DNA from: Myxococcota bacterium
Lineage (GTDB): Bacteria; Myxococcota; B64-G9
Direction: 5' to 3'
DNA length: 64,000 nucleotides
Assembly (NCBI GenBank): GCA_022710975.1
Contig: JAKLGA010000007.1
Span: forward strand, 282,451-346,450
Shown here: positions 8,775 to 17,834 of the stretch, piece after piece
Layout: every line of letters begins with the position of its first letter
How positions within the stretch are numbered: position 1 is the stretch's first letter
Notes under the pieces: model-generated
What the model saw: the letters and a program-made list of their open reading frames with translations, nothing else
Told to the model about the DNA's origin: nothing
Database searches by the model: none
Program-made: the position numbers and the translations under genes

Positions 8775-8786
8775 GGGCGGGAGCGA

Positions 8787-9761
8787 CTAGGGGAAATGCT
8801 CCTCGAGGGTGCCGTAGTACTCCACCTGGGCGTCGGTGGTGGACCACTCGGTGACGCAGGAGTTGAAGTTGCCCTCGATGGTGTACACCGTGGACCCGTC
8901 CGGTGAGAGCTCCTTGACCATGGCGTAGTGCTGGAAGGTGTACTTGACGAGGTCCCCGGGCCGGGGCCGCCAGCCGGCCGGCAGCTCGCCCACCCGCCGC
9001 TGGGGCAGGTAGTAGGGCTGCGTCAGGCCCTCGCCGGACTCGGCGTACACCCAGTCGACGAAGTCGTAGCACCACAACCCGGGCTGACCCAGCATGTACG
9101 GACGCTCGTCGACCCCCTCGCACATGCCCACCTCGGCGAGCGCGATCTCGACCAGCCGGGCGCGCACCCGCTCCTCCTCGGACGAGGGCGGCTGGCAACC
9201 GGCCAGGGGATCGCCTGTGGTGTCCGGGTCGCAGACGCAGGCCCCGGCGTCACAGTGGGCGTTCACCCCGCAGCCCACCCCGGCGCAGGGATCGTCCGGT
9301 ACGCAGCTCAGGCCGACCGGGTGGGTGCCGCCCGGGCAGACGCACACGGCCGCGCCCTGCTGGACCTGACAGGCGCCCAGCCCGGAGCAGGTCTGACCTT
9401 CGCAGGGATCCGCCGGGTCGACCAGGCAGGCGAGCCCCTCGGCGTGGTAGCCAGGCTCGCAGTCACAGGCGGCCGCCTCGGCCACCACCCGGCAGGCGCC
9501 GTGGCCGGCGCAGTCCACCCCGTCGCACGGCCCGGCGGGGGTGGGCGCGCACTCGAGCCCCTCGGGCTGGTAGCCAGGGTCGCAGCGGCAGACGGGCTCG
9601 CCGTCCACCGCCTGGCACAGCCCGTGGCCGGAGCAGGCCAGCCCCACGCAGGCGTCCTCCGCCACCGTGCCCGCCTCGCAGCCTCCCGCGGGAACCAGGA
9701 GGGCGAGGGCCCCCAGCCACGGCGACCACCCGAGGATCAGGGACAGCAGGCGGCCCCGCAT
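8787..9761 (-). CDS. Lipoprotein with EGF-like repeats and C-terminal CHAP-like amidase domain
   Basis: A 324-residue secreted protein. A signal helix ends in LLVPAGGC, a weak lipobox. Residues about 35-195 contain four EGF-like units with the CxCxPGYxxEGLxC rhythm. The C-terminal 120 residues look like a CHAP/NlpC-type domain: WCYDFVDWVYAES (catalytic Cys), RPRPGDLVKYTFQHYAMV (His) and TIEGNFNSC (third catalytic position). It would cleave peptidoglycan cross-bridges or act on an extracellular peptide while held at the surface by the EGF region. GGAGG precedes the start. The amidase assignment rests on motif spacing only. Confidence 0.7.
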   Translation of the reverse strand: MRGRLLSLILGWSPWLGALALLVPAGGCEAGTVAEDACVGLACSGHGLCQAVDGEPVCRCDPGYQPEGLECAPTPAGPCDGVDCAGHGACRVVAEAAACDCEPGYHAEGLACLVDPADPCEGQTCSGLGACQVQQGAAVCVCPGGTHPVGLSCVPDDPCAGVGCGVNAHCDAGACVCDPDTTGDPLAGCQPPSSEEERVRARLVEIALAEVGMCEGVDERPYMLGQPGLWCYDFVDWVYAESGEGLTQPYYLPQRRVGELPAGWRPRPGDLVKYTFQHYAMVKELSPDGSTVYTIEGNFNSCVTEWSTTDAQVEYYGTLEEHFP

Positions 9762-9792
9762 GGCTCACCCTCCGGTGTGTGTCCTCCCTCGA

Positions 9793-11139
9793 CTATCGCG
9801 GTTCGTCGTTGGATTGGCAAGGCGTGGCCTGCACGAAGGAGGCGGCCACCTTGCCGGAGACGCCCTTGAGCTCCAGCTCGCCGGCCGGCTCCAGGGCGAA
9901 GGCGTCGCCCAGCAGGCGCGCGGTCTCCGGGCCGATCAGGATGCGGCCCGGCCGGGAGCGCGACTCGAGCCGCGCGGCCACGTTCACCGCCGGGCCGAGC
10001 ACGGTGTAGTCCGAGCGCACCAGCGAGCCGAAGTTGCCCACCACCGCCTCGCCGGTGTTGATGCCGGTGCGGGCCCGCAGGCCGTGCTCGGGGGCCACCG
10101 CGGGGATGGCCGCCTGCATCTCCAGCGCCAGGCGCACGCAGCGCCGGGCCTGCTCGGCGGGCTCGAGCGGCTCGGGGGCGCCGAACACGATCATGATCGC
10201 GTCGCCCACGAACTTGTCCACCGTGGCCTGGTGGCGGTGGGCGATCTCGCACATGCAGGTCAGGTAGTGGTTGAGCAGCCGGCCCAGCGCCTCCGGGCCC
10301 AGCCGCTCGGACATGGGGGTGAAGCTGACGATGTCGGTGAACATGACCGTGACCACGCGCCGGTCGGGCGGGGCGTCCAGGCGAAGCTCCCCCCGCGCGG
10401 CGCGCCGCACCAGGGGCTCGGGCAGGTAGCGGCGCAGGACCGACTCGGTGATGTAGCGGTGCAGCTTGACGGTCTGGTTCACCCCGTAGTTCACCGCGCC
10501 GAAGGCGATGAGCAGGCTGGCGGCGATGGCCACCAGGCTGAGCGCGCCCCCCTGCGCGTAGGCCGGGTGGACCAGGGGGAAGGTCATCCCCGGCGCCACC
10601 GGGATGAGCCCCGCCAGCTCGAGCGAGCCCGTGGTCAGGTACAGGCAGCCGCCCAGCGCGACCGCGCTCAGGCCCATGCGGTAGTCGAAGAACACCCGGT
10701 ACACCGCCATGGCGACCACGATGTTGACCACCGCCGGGTTGGTCAGGGTGCCGAACGAGTAGATGATCACGTGGTTCGTGGTCAGCTCGATCGCCAGCGA
10801 GGCGTAGCTGGCGGCGACCTGGAAGCGGAGCGCCCGGCCGCGCAGCGCCAGGGTCGCCGCGTTCAGCAGGATGTACACCACGAACTCGGCGCACCAGACG
10901 GCGAACACCGGCCGGGCCAGCCAGTGCGCCTCCGGGGCCCGCAGGCCCTCGAGGAAGCCGATCAGCGTGGGCAGGGCGATGAACGGCACGACCAGGAGCA
11001 GGCGCACCCAGGCCGCCGCGCGCAGCCGCCCCGCCTCCGCCTCGCCCCCGCCGCTGCCGGTCAGGAAGTCCCGCAGGAACGCGCGCGCGCCGAGGTCCCC
11101 GCCCAGCGCCCCGGGGGCTTGCGGCTCCACGCGGGCCAC
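9793..11139 (-). CDS. Class III adenylate/guanylate cyclase with N-terminal membrane domain
   Basis: A 448-residue inner-membrane enzyme making cAMP or cGMP. Residues about 30-215 carry six hydrophobic helices of a MASE-like sensor. The catalytic domain from about residue 250 has both metal-binding Asp segments (VMFTDIVSF and DKFVGDAIMIVFG), GINTGEAVVGNFG, and YTVLGPAVNVAARLE. The GTG start at 11139 is 1 bp after the stop of the upstream permease gene, so the two are translationally coupled. The Lys in VDKFVGD favours ATP as substrate. No effector is encoded nearby. Confidence 0.88.
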   Translation of the reverse strand: MARVEPQAPGALGGDLGARAFLRDFLTGSGGGEAEAGRLRAAAWVRLLLVVPFIALPTLIGFLEGLRAPEAHWLARPVFAVWCAEFVVYILLNAATLALRGRALRFQVAASYASLAIELTTNHVIIYSFGTLTNPAVVNIVVAMAVYRVFFDYRMGLSAVALGGCLYLTTGSLELAGLIPVAPGMTFPLVHPAYAQGGALSLVAIAASLLIAFGAVNYGVNQTVKLHRYITESVLRRYLPEPLVRRAARGELRLDAPPDRRVVTVMFTDIVSFTPMSERLGPEALGRLLNHYLTCMCEIAHRHQATVDKFVGDAIMIVFGAPEPLEPAEQARRCVRLALEMQAAIPAVAPEHGLRARTGINTGEAVVGNFGSLVRSDYTVLGPAVNVAARLESRSRPGRILIGPETARLLGDAFALEPAGELELKGVSGKVAASFVQATPCQSNDEPR

Positions 11140-11140
11140 C

Positions 11141-12514
11141 TCAGCTCTTGTCCGCCGCCAGCAGCCGCTCGAGGCCGCGGCTGAAGTTGAAGTAGGAGGA
11201 CAGGATACGCATGAGCGCCACCAGCGGGGTGGCCAGGAACATGCCGGGGATGCCCCACAGGAAGCCCCAGAAGATCAGCCCCAGCAGGATGGCCACCGGC
11301 TTGATCGCCAGGCGGGTGCCCATCAGCTTGGGCTCGAGCACCTGCCCCATCAGCACCTGCAGCACCACGAACAACCCGGCGAACCCGACGATGGCGGCCC
11401 AGGAGTCGAGCTGCACCATGGCCAGCAGGATCGGCGGCACGGTGGCCACGATCGAGCCCACGCTGGGGATGAAGTTGAGCAGGAAGCCCAAGGTGGCCCA
11501 GAACAGCGCGAAGTCCACCCCGAACGCCCAGCACAGCAGGTAGGTCACCAGGCCGGTCAGCAGGCTCATCAGCGTCTTGATGGTGATGTAGGCGCTGATC
11601 TTCTCGTTCATCTCCTGCAGCACGCCGGTGAACGAGGTCGTGGAGAATACCAGGAAGCCGGTGAAGATGACCACCAGCACGAAGTTCCCCAGCAGCTTGA
11701 TGAGCGAGCCGAGGAATCCGCTGACCGTGGAGCCGATGGGCAGCTGCTTGAGCTGCTCCAGCACGCCGTTCTCCTGCATCCAGGCCAGGGCGGCCTGGGC
11801 GGTCGGCGACTCCTGCAGGGTCTGGGACATGCGCGTCTCGTAGTAGGGGAAGCGCGTGGCGATGTCCCGGGCCGAGACCACGGCCGCCATGACCAGGCCG
11901 AACAGCACCCCCAGGATGAGCACCATGGCGGCGATCTTGTTCAGCCAGCGGAAGCGGCGCAGCCCGAGCGCCCGGGCCACCAGCCCCTCGACCTTGTGGA
12001 TGATCATGGTGATGAAGATGGCGATCACCAGCGGCACGATGACCGCCTGGGTGAAGTACAGGATGACGCCGATGGCCAGCAGGCCGAGGATGGCGGTGAA
12101 GGTGTCGTTGATGCTGTAGACCGAGCGGATGATCGCGTCCGCGTCGGTGTCGGCAACGCCCAGGCGCTCGGCCAGATCCAGGATGCTCCCGTGCTCCTCG
12201 GGGTTGAAGGCGCCCTTGGACTGGACGAGCTGGGCCAGGTTGTAGATGAAGCGGCGCTTCTCGGCCATGCTGAGCTCGGCCGCCGCCCGCCGGGTGAGCT
12301 CCTCGAGCTCGTGCTCGTCGCAGCCACCGCAGGCGATCAGCTCCGCCAGGTGCGGGAGCAGGTGGGCCAGGCCGTGGTCGTTCAGGTAGCGCTTGATCCA
12401 CACCTGCTCGCGCCGCTCGATCTGGCGATCGGCCAGGCTGAGCTGGACGAAGCTGTGCAGGTAGAAGTGGCCGCGCCAGTCGTCCCCGAAGGGGGTGGTC
12501 TTGGGATCGGGCAT
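11141..12514 (-). CDS. AI-2E family permease with N-terminal TerB-like domain
   Basis: A 457-residue protein. Residues about 10-120 form a cytoplasmic helical TerB-like domain (SLADRQIERREQVWIKRYL, later ELSMAEKRRFIYNLAQLVQ). From about residue 135 it is an AI-2E/PerM-type permease with roughly eight hydrophobic helices and the conserved end IPGMFLATPLVALMRILSSYFN. AI-2E members export autoinducer-2 or act in Na+/H+ exchange, so the cargo here is open. The ATG at 12514 lies 7 nt after TATCCT with no Shine-Dalgarno (leaderless candidate). The start is 20 bp after the lepB stop. The TerB fusion is unusual. Confidence 0.83.
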   Translation of the reverse strand: MPDPKTTPFGDDWRGHFYLHSFVQLSLADRQIERREQVWIKRYLNDHGLAHLLPHLAELIACGGCDEHELEELTRRAAAELSMAEKRRFIYNLAQLVQSKGAFNPEEHGSILDLAERLGVADTDADAIIRSVYSINDTFTAILGLLAIGVILYFTQAVIVPLVIAIFITMIIHKVEGLVARALGLRRFRWLNKIAAMVLILGVLFGLVMAAVVSARDIATRFPYYETRMSQTLQESPTAQAALAWMQENGVLEQLKQLPIGSTVSGFLGSLIKLLGNFVLVVIFTGFLVFSTTSFTGVLQEMNEKISAYITIKTLMSLLTGLVTYLLCWAFGVDFALFWATLGFLLNFIPSVGSIVATVPPILLAMVQLDSWAAIVGFAGLFVVLQVLMGQVLEPKLMGTRLAIKPVAILLGLIFWGFLWGIPGMFLATPLVALMRILSSYFNFSRGLERLLAADKS

Positions 12515-12534
12515 GCCGCGTAGGATACCACGAC

Positions 12535-13155
12535 TCACAGGCGCAGCCAGGTCAAGCCCCCGTCCCGCCACCACACGGCCACCGCCCGGCCGACGATCAG
12601 CTCGCGGGGCACCAGGCCGAACACGCGCCCGTCGGCGCTGTTGCCGCGGTTGTCGCCCAGCACCAGGTAGCGCCCGGGCGGCAGGCTGAGCGGCCCGAGG
12701 TCCGGCCCGCCTCCGCGGTCCAGGCTCAGCAGGTGGGCTCGCCCGGGCAGCTCCTCGACCAGGCCGCCCGCGCCGGCCCGCAGCGGCACGGGCCTGCCCT
12801 CCAGCACGAGCCGTCCCCCGCGCACCGCGATCCGGTCGCCGGGCACGGCCACCACGCGCTTCACCAGCCGCTCCCCGTCCACCGGGGAGTCGAGCACCAC
12901 CACGTCGCCCCGGGCCGGGCCGCCGAAGTCCCAGGCCACCAGGTGGCTGAAGGGCACCCGCAGCCCGTAGGCCAGCTTGTCCACCAGGATGTGGTCGCCC
13001 TCCAGGAGCGTCGGGCGCATGGAGCCGGAGGGCACCACGTTGTGATCGGCCAGCGAGGAGCGCGCCGCCAGCAGGACCAGCAGCAGCGCGAGGAGCTTCA
13101 GCGCGTCCCTGAGCCGGCCCCTCTGCCTGTCACGGTCCGGAGCCTTCGCCTGCAT
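12535..13155 (-). CDS. lepB: Signal peptidase I
   Basis: Membrane-bound protease that removes Sec and Tat signal peptides. The 206 residues have a single N-terminal helix (about 18-36), then box B PSGSMRPTL with nucleophile Ser45, box D GERLVKRVVAVPGD with general base Lys99, and box E GDNRGNSADGRVFG. The length matches the short one-anchor type. The ATG at 13155 follows GGAGGTGGAGC. It lies downstream of a secreted protein of unknown function and upstream of the AI-2E gene, all on one strand with short gaps. Confidence 0.93.
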   Translation of the reverse strand: MQAKAPDRDRQRGRLRDALKLLALLLVLLAARSSLADHNVVPSGSMRPTLLEGDHILVDKLAYGLRVPFSHLVAWDFGGPARGDVVVLDSPVDGERLVKRVVAVPGDRIAVRGGRLVLEGRPVPLRAGAGGLVEELPGRAHLLSLDRGGGPDLGPLSLPPGRYLVLGDNRGNSADGRVFGLVPRELIVGRAVAVWWRDGGLTWLRL

Positions 13156-13220
13156 GCTCCACCTCCTGGTCGTGGCCCGCCAACCGCCCTGGCGGCCAGG
13201 GCATTCCCCGGGCCGCGCGC

Positions 13221-15041
13221 TCACTCCGCGGCGGGAGCACACTCGGCCTCGCCCTGGAAGGGCTCGGGGTCGACCGCGCGCAGGTGGGCCCAGCGCGCCC
13301 GCTCGCACTGGAACAGGTGCAGCCACAGGTCCTCGAGATCGGTGGGCTGGCCCTCGGCGCTGTCCAGCGCGAGCAGCCCCTCGGCCGCCTCGCGCACTCG
13401 CGCCAGCGCCACCAGGTAGGCGGCGCTCTCCGCCTGATCGGCGAAGTAGCGCCCGCGCACGCGGTGCACGCCAGGCGGGAGCGCGGCGCAGTCGGCCGCG
13501 AGCCCCCCGCCTCGCGCGGCGAAGCGCAGCCCATACCCCACCAGCTCCGGGGGGGGCAACGTCACCCCCTCGGCCCGCACCGTGACCAGGCAGCGGCCCT
13601 GGTCGGGCCGCCCGCGCAGCCCGCGCGCCAGCCGGTAATCGAACAGCAGGCTGTCGCCCAGGCCGTCGTGCTCGGCGAGCGGATCCAGCTCGTACCTGGC
13701 CTCCAGCCGCACCGGCCGCCCCGCCGGCAAGACCAGCTCGGCGGCGGCGTACTCGCGGCGGTAGCGCGCGGGCCGCACACCCCGGCAGACACCCTCCCGG
13801 GAGCCGAGGCACAGGCTCAGGTCGTCCGGCAGGGCCCCGGGCTCCGGCGCCGCGCCGGCGACCAGCAGCCGGGTCGGCAGGGCCTGGCCCTCGGCCGTCA
13901 GGCGGAAGCCCCGGGGCAGGCCGAGCCCGGGCTGCTCGCCCACCAGGACCGCGAAGGGAACGCCCAGGGTCACCGGCGCGTCCTCCTCCGGGCTGACGAG
14001 CGAGTAGCGGGCGGTGACCCGGACGCCCCCCCGGGTGAGGAGCAGGTCCACGCGCTGATCGCCGAGCCGCGGGCCAGCGGCCGGGAGGGTCCAGGTGCCC
14101 GGGACGGGGCGCAGGTCGCCCGGGGCGAACATGGGGGCCGGGCCGCGGACGTCCAGCGCGTCGCGGTGCAGCCAGCGGAACACGCTCAGCCGCTTGGTCA
14201 GGCGCTCGCGCAGATCCCGCTCCACCGGGATGAACAGGTCGTCCGCCACGCGCGGCGCGAGATCCGTCTGCTCCCGGACCAGGCTGTCCCCGGCGCGCCG
14301 GAAGCCCTCCAGCTCGGGCAGCAACACCCCGCGCGCGGTGAGGACGACCTCCAGCCGGCCGATGCGCCCTCCCCGCCAGGCGCCGCCGGTGGACAGCAGG
14401 TAGCTGAACACGCGCTCGCGTCCCAGCGGGTCCTGGGTCACCAGGGTGTCGACGGCGTAGCGCACGCGCACCCTGACGGGCCGGCCCGCGGGGAAACGGA
14501 GCTCGCTGGCGAAGAAGCCCCAGCGCCGTGTGTCCTCCGGGGCGGCCTGCTTCCAGTCCTCGACGAACCCGGCCCGCACGAACCGCGCCCGCCAGCGGGG
14601 CGCGACCTCCTCGGGCACCGGGCCGCCCAGCACGAAACGGCTCTCGACCTCCCGGCCGTCCACCTCGAGGGAGTAGCGCCGCGGCTTGCCCGCCAGCCAG
14701 TCGCCCCCGCGCGCGCTGCGGCCGCGGATCAGCACGAAGGGGAAACCGTACGTGAGGGTCTTGTCGGCCCCGTGGTTGAGGTAGGTGTAGTCCACCTCGA
14801 CCCGCGCCTCTTCCCTGCGCAGCTCGATCTCGAGGCGCTCGGTCTGGCAGGCCACGTCCGGCTCCACGGCCATGCGCGCGCCGTCGAGGGGGGCGCCCGG
14901 GCCGACCCCGAAGTTGGTCGCGGGGCTGTCCGCCCGCAGGCTGAGCCCGTTGGCCGCTGCCGGCGAGGCGGCCAGGCTCAGCCCGAGCAGCAGCAGGCCC
15001 GGAGGCAGGCGGAGGTGTGGTCGTGCTCGCGGGGTCGGCAT
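13221..15041 (-). CDS. Secreted protein of unknown function with an internal duplication
   Basis: A 606-residue protein that I do not assign to a named family. A signal peptide (LPPGLLLLGLSLAASPAAANG) is clear from ATG 15041. The mature part is two diverged copies of one module. In each, a TYGFPF or LGVPFA strand is followed by a LEVDG or LTAEG turn, then LRFPAGRPVRVRVRY versus LVLPAGRPVRLEARY, then D-L-x3-D-x-LG, a F-x-Y-x-L strand, and ending GVLLPELEGF versus GVTLPPPELVGY. The pattern suggests tandem beta-sandwiches in the periplasm or on the surface. It could be related to DUF4424-type proteins, but this is uncertain. Confidence 0.65.
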   Translation of the reverse strand: MPTPRARPHLRLPPGLLLLGLSLAASPAAANGLSLRADSPATNFGVGPGAPLDGARMAVEPDVACQTERLEIELRREEARVEVDYTYLNHGADKTLTYGFPFVLIRGRSARGGDWLAGKPRRYSLEVDGREVESRFVLGGPVPEEVAPRWRARFVRAGFVEDWKQAAPEDTRRWGFFASELRFPAGRPVRVRVRYAVDTLVTQDPLGRERVFSYLLSTGGAWRGGRIGRLEVVLTARGVLLPELEGFRRAGDSLVREQTDLAPRVADDLFIPVERDLRERLTKRLSVFRWLHRDALDVRGPAPMFAPGDLRPVPGTWTLPAAGPRLGDQRVDLLLTRGGVRVTARYSLVSPEEDAPVTLGVPFAVLVGEQPGLGLPRGFRLTAEGQALPTRLLVAGAAPEPGALPDDLSLCLGSREGVCRGVRPARYRREYAAAELVLPAGRPVRLEARYELDPLAEHDGLGDSLLFDYRLARGLRGRPDQGRCLVTVRAEGVTLPPPELVGYGLRFAARGGGLAADCAALPPGVHRVRGRYFADQAESAAYLVALARVREAAEGLLALDSAEGQPTDLEDLWLHLFQCERARWAHLRAVDPEPFQGEAECAPAAE

Positions 15042-15116
15042 GGTTGCGGAGGCCCTCGTCCTGGCGGCGCCGCGGCGGGCAGCGCCCCCTCCATAAGACG
15101 GAAACTCCACGCCGCC

Positions 15117-15689
15117 TCACTCCCCCTGGGACTGGGGCGTGAAGCGGCGGATGAGCTCGCGCTGGGCCTCGGTCTCGGGGCAGTCGGGGCTGCGCACCTC
15201 CCGCAGCGTGGCCAGGGCCTCCTCCGGGCCGAGCCCCCGCAGGCGGAGCCAGCAGCCGGCCACCGTGCCGGTGCGCCCCAGCCCGCCCGCGCAGTGCACC
15301 GCCACCCGCCGGCCCGCGGCCGCGGCCCGGTCGATGCGCAGGACGAGCTGCCGCACCGGGGCAGGATCGGGCAGCACCCCGCCGTCCGGGATGGGCAGGC
15401 GCCAGACCTCGAGCCCGCGGGCCTCGGCGCGCGGGACGAGCTCCGGGATGGCGAGCCGCGCGAGCTCGTGGTCCTCGAGCAGGCAGACCAGCACCGCGAC
15501 CCGCTCGACCTCGACCAGCCGGGCGAGGTCCGCCTCGAGGTCGCGCGCCCAGGCGCCGCCCAGGTACCTGGACACCGAGCGCTTGCCCGGGGCGAAGGTC
15601 AGCCCCACCCGCCCGGGCAGCCCGAGGTCGGGCAACCAGTCCACCCGCAGCGGGTGGGTCGTGGAGGTGCGGGTGCTCAAAACGCCCAC
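15117..15689 (-). CDS. Dual-specificity / tyrosine phosphatase-like protein
   Basis: A cytoplasmic phosphatase of about 190 residues. The P-loop VHCAGGLGRTGT carries the CxxxxxR signature with nucleophile Cys and Arg. The upstream LPIPDGGVLPD supplies the general-acid Asp, as in CDKN3-like and bacterial dual-specificity phosphatases. The start overlaps the porin stop: either GTG at 15689 or the TTG at 15680 whose TTGA overlaps the porin TGA. Both imply translational coupling to the porin gene. The substrate (phospho-Tyr, -Ser or -Thr, or inositol phosphate) is unknown. Confidence 0.78.
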   Translation of the reverse strand: MGVLSTRTSTTHPLRVDWLPDLGLPGRVGLTFAPGKRSVSRYLGGAWARDLEADLARLVEVERVAVLVCLLEDHELARLAIPELVPRAEARGLEVWRLPIPDGGVLPDPAPVRQLVLRIDRAAAAGRRVAVHCAGGLGRTGTVAGCWLRLRGLGPEEALATLREVRSPDCPETEAQRELIRRFTPQSQGE

Positions 15690-16873
15690 ACGAGCTGGCT
15701 CAGCACGCGGTGGTCGAGGCGATCGTCCGCGCCCGGATCCTGGCCCGAGAGCACGCCCGGGTTCACCCGCGCGGCGTACTGCGTCTGCCACTTGAAGGCG
15801 TGCTTGTGGAAGTAGACCGACACCGCCGCGGCCGCCTCCTGGGCCGACTTGCGCCCCTCGGGCACCACCAGGGTGTAGCGCACGATCGGCTCCACGCGCT
15901 CCGCGATCAGGTAGCCCGCCTGCAGGTAGGCGCCGCTGGCCGCGAGCTCCTGGTCCGCGAAACCGGTCTCCCCGCCCGCGCCCGCCGCGCGCTGGCGGGC
16001 GGAGACGAAGAAGGCCCCGCCCAGCGAGAAGCCGTACGCCTTGAGCTGGTAGTCGAGCTCGGCCCGCACGGCCGCGTCCTCCCCCCCGTCCGCGTCGGGG
16101 TCGAGGATCAGGCTGGCCCCCAGGCCCAGGCGCGGGCCGCCGCCCTCGAAGTCGGTCTCGGTGTAGGGCTCCACCGCGCCGAGGTTCAGCCCCAGCCGTG
16201 CGACCAGCAGCGGGTGGAGCTCGTCGGGCACGTTGGTGAAGGCGCCGGAGAGGATCTCGCCGGTCTCGAGATCCACCCGCCCCTCGAGCCAGGGCTTGTC
16301 GGCGTTCGAGCCGTTCCACACCCCGACCGACCACTCGAGCAGGCCGGCGCGCTCGCAGCCGTCGTGCAGCATCAGCCCGAGATCGTAGCCCTCGCCGAAG
16401 AAGGTGTTGGCGAAGGAGCGATCCACCATCTGGTAGCGGCCCGAGGAGTGGAGGAACTGGCGCGCGAAGGGCCGCTTCATCAGGCCCACCCGCAGCTCGA
16501 GGACCCGGGGCAGGAAGGCGTAGTTCGCGTACACGTCGAGCAGCACCATGGTTCCCTTGGCGAAGTCGACCTCGAAGCGGAACTCGAGCTCGGGCCCCAT
16601 CAGGTGGCCGGTGAACATCAGCCGGGCCACCGAGATGGCGAAGTTGAACTCCTGGTCGCGCCCGTCCGCGCCGTCCAGGCTCTGGAGGCTGAAGAGCGTG
16701 TGGGCCCGGACATTCAGCCGGAGCAGGTGGTCTCCGTCGGCCGAACGGACGAAGAAGCCCTTGTCGTAGCCGAACGCCGGCTCCGCGTCAGCGGCGGGCT
16801 CCTCGGCCCACCCGGGAGCCGTCCAGGCTACCGAGAGCGCGACCACGAGGAACCCGCCCAGCCACCGCGCCAT
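15677..16873 (-). CDS. OprO/OprP-like outer-membrane porin
   Basis: A 398-residue beta-barrel. A signal peptide (MARWLGGFLVVALSVAWTAPGWA) precedes a polar, aromatic-rich protein with alternating strands, for example FNFAISVARLMFTGHLMG and LEFRFEVDFAKG, ending in a terminal Phe (SQLVWAF), as outer-membrane proteins do. The NVRAHTLF, ELRVGLMKRPFARQFLHSS and FGEGYDLGLMLHD blocks fit the phosphate-selective porin O/P family. Substrate specificity is not established. The ATG at 16873 follows GGGAGGCGGC. The downstream phosphatase overlaps its stop. Confidence 0.8.
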   Translation of the reverse strand: MARWLGGFLVVALSVAWTAPGWAEEPAADAEPAFGYDKGFFVRSADGDHLLRLNVRAHTLFSLQSLDGADGRDQEFNFAISVARLMFTGHLMGPELEFRFEVDFAKGTMVLLDVYANYAFLPRVLELRVGLMKRPFARQFLHSSGRYQMVDRSFANTFFGEGYDLGLMLHDGCERAGLLEWSVGVWNGSNADKPWLEGRVDLETGEILSGAFTNVPDELHPLLVARLGLNLGAVEPYTETDFEGGGPRLGLGASLILDPDADGGEDAAVRAELDYQLKAYGFSLGGAFFVSARQRAAGAGGETGFADQELAASGAYLQAGYLIAERVEPIVRYTLVVPEGRKSAQEAAAAVSVYFHKHAFKWQTQYAARVNPGVLSGQDPGADDRLDHRVLSQLVWAF

Positions 16874-16916
16874 GCCGCCTCCCGGGCCCGACCTTCCCAC
16901 GCCTGGCGGGGCGGGA

Positions 16917-17801
16917 TCAACCTCGCCGCCGGGCCAGATCCACCGAGAAGAGCGCCAGGGCCGCCCAGATGAGCGCGAAGGCCAGCCAGCGCCCCTCGGG
17001 CATGGGCTCGCGGAAGGCGAGCACGCCCAGCAGGAACTGCCCGCTGGGCGCGAGGTACTGCAGGAAGCCCGCCGTGGACAGCGGCAGCAGGCGCACCGCG
17101 CGGTTGAAGCACACCAGCGGCACGGCGGTGATCAGCCCGGCCAGGAGCAGCAGGCCGTCGAGCAGCCCGCTGCGCCGCAGGAAGGCGAGCTGGCCGTCCA
17201 GCCCGAGCCAGGCGAGCGCGGCCAGGGCCAGCGGGGCGAGCAGCGCGGTCTCGACCGCCAGGCCGAGCGCGGCCTCGACCGGCGCGAGCTTCCGCAGGAG
17301 CCCATAGAGCGCGAAGCTGAAGGCCAGGGCCAGGGCGGGCCAGGGCAGCCCTCCCTGCTGGAACGCCTCCAGCCCCACCCCCGCCGCCGCCAGGCCCACC
17401 GCCGCCCAGGCCAGGGGCCGCAGGCGCTCGCGCAGGAAGACCACCCCGAGCGCCAGGCTGAGCAGCGGGTTGATGAAGTAGCCGAGCGAGGCCTCGACCA
17501 CCCGGCCGTTCATCACCGCCCAGATGTAGACCAGCCAGTTGGAGGCGACCAGTAGCCCGGTCAGGGAGAGGAGCGCGAGCACGCGCGGGCGCAGCGCGGC
17601 GCGCACCTCCTGCCGCGAGCTGCGCAGCCACACCCAGCCCCACAGCAGCAGGGCCGAGCCCAGGACGCGGTGGCACAGCACCTCGAGCGGGCCGACCCCG
17701 CCGAGCGCCTTGAAGTACAGCGGCAGCAGCCCCCACAGCCCGTAGGCCGCGACGCCGTACAGCAGGCCCGCGCGCGAGACCCGGGCGGACGGGGCGGGCA
17801 T
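16917..17801 (-). CDS. rarD: EamA-superfamily permease, RarD-like
   Basis: An inner-membrane transporter of about 294 residues with ten hydrophobic helices in two EamA halves. GLLYGVAAYGLWGLLPLYFKAL, WLVYIWAVMNGRVVEASLGYFINPL and LPLSTAGFLQYLAPSGQFLLG match RarD, a chloramphenicol-sensitive-protein homologue of unknown substrate. I give ATG 17801. A TTG at 17819 with GGAAG upstream would add six residues. 43 bp separates its stop from the porin start. Confidence 0.85.
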   Translation of the reverse strand: MPAPSARVSRAGLLYGVAAYGLWGLLPLYFKALGGVGPLEVLCHRVLGSALLLWGWVWLRSSRQEVRAALRPRVLALLSLTGLLVASNWLVYIWAVMNGRVVEASLGYFINPLLSLALGVVFLRERLRPLAWAAVGLAAAGVGLEAFQQGGLPWPALALAFSFALYGLLRKLAPVEAALGLAVETALLAPLALAALAWLGLDGQLAFLRRSGLLDGLLLLAGLITAVPLVCFNRAVRLLPLSTAGFLQYLAPSGQFLLGVLAFREPMPEGRWLAFALIWAALALFSVDLARRRG

Positions 17802-17834
17802 GGCGGACGCAGCGGTCAAGGAGCCCGTTCTTCC

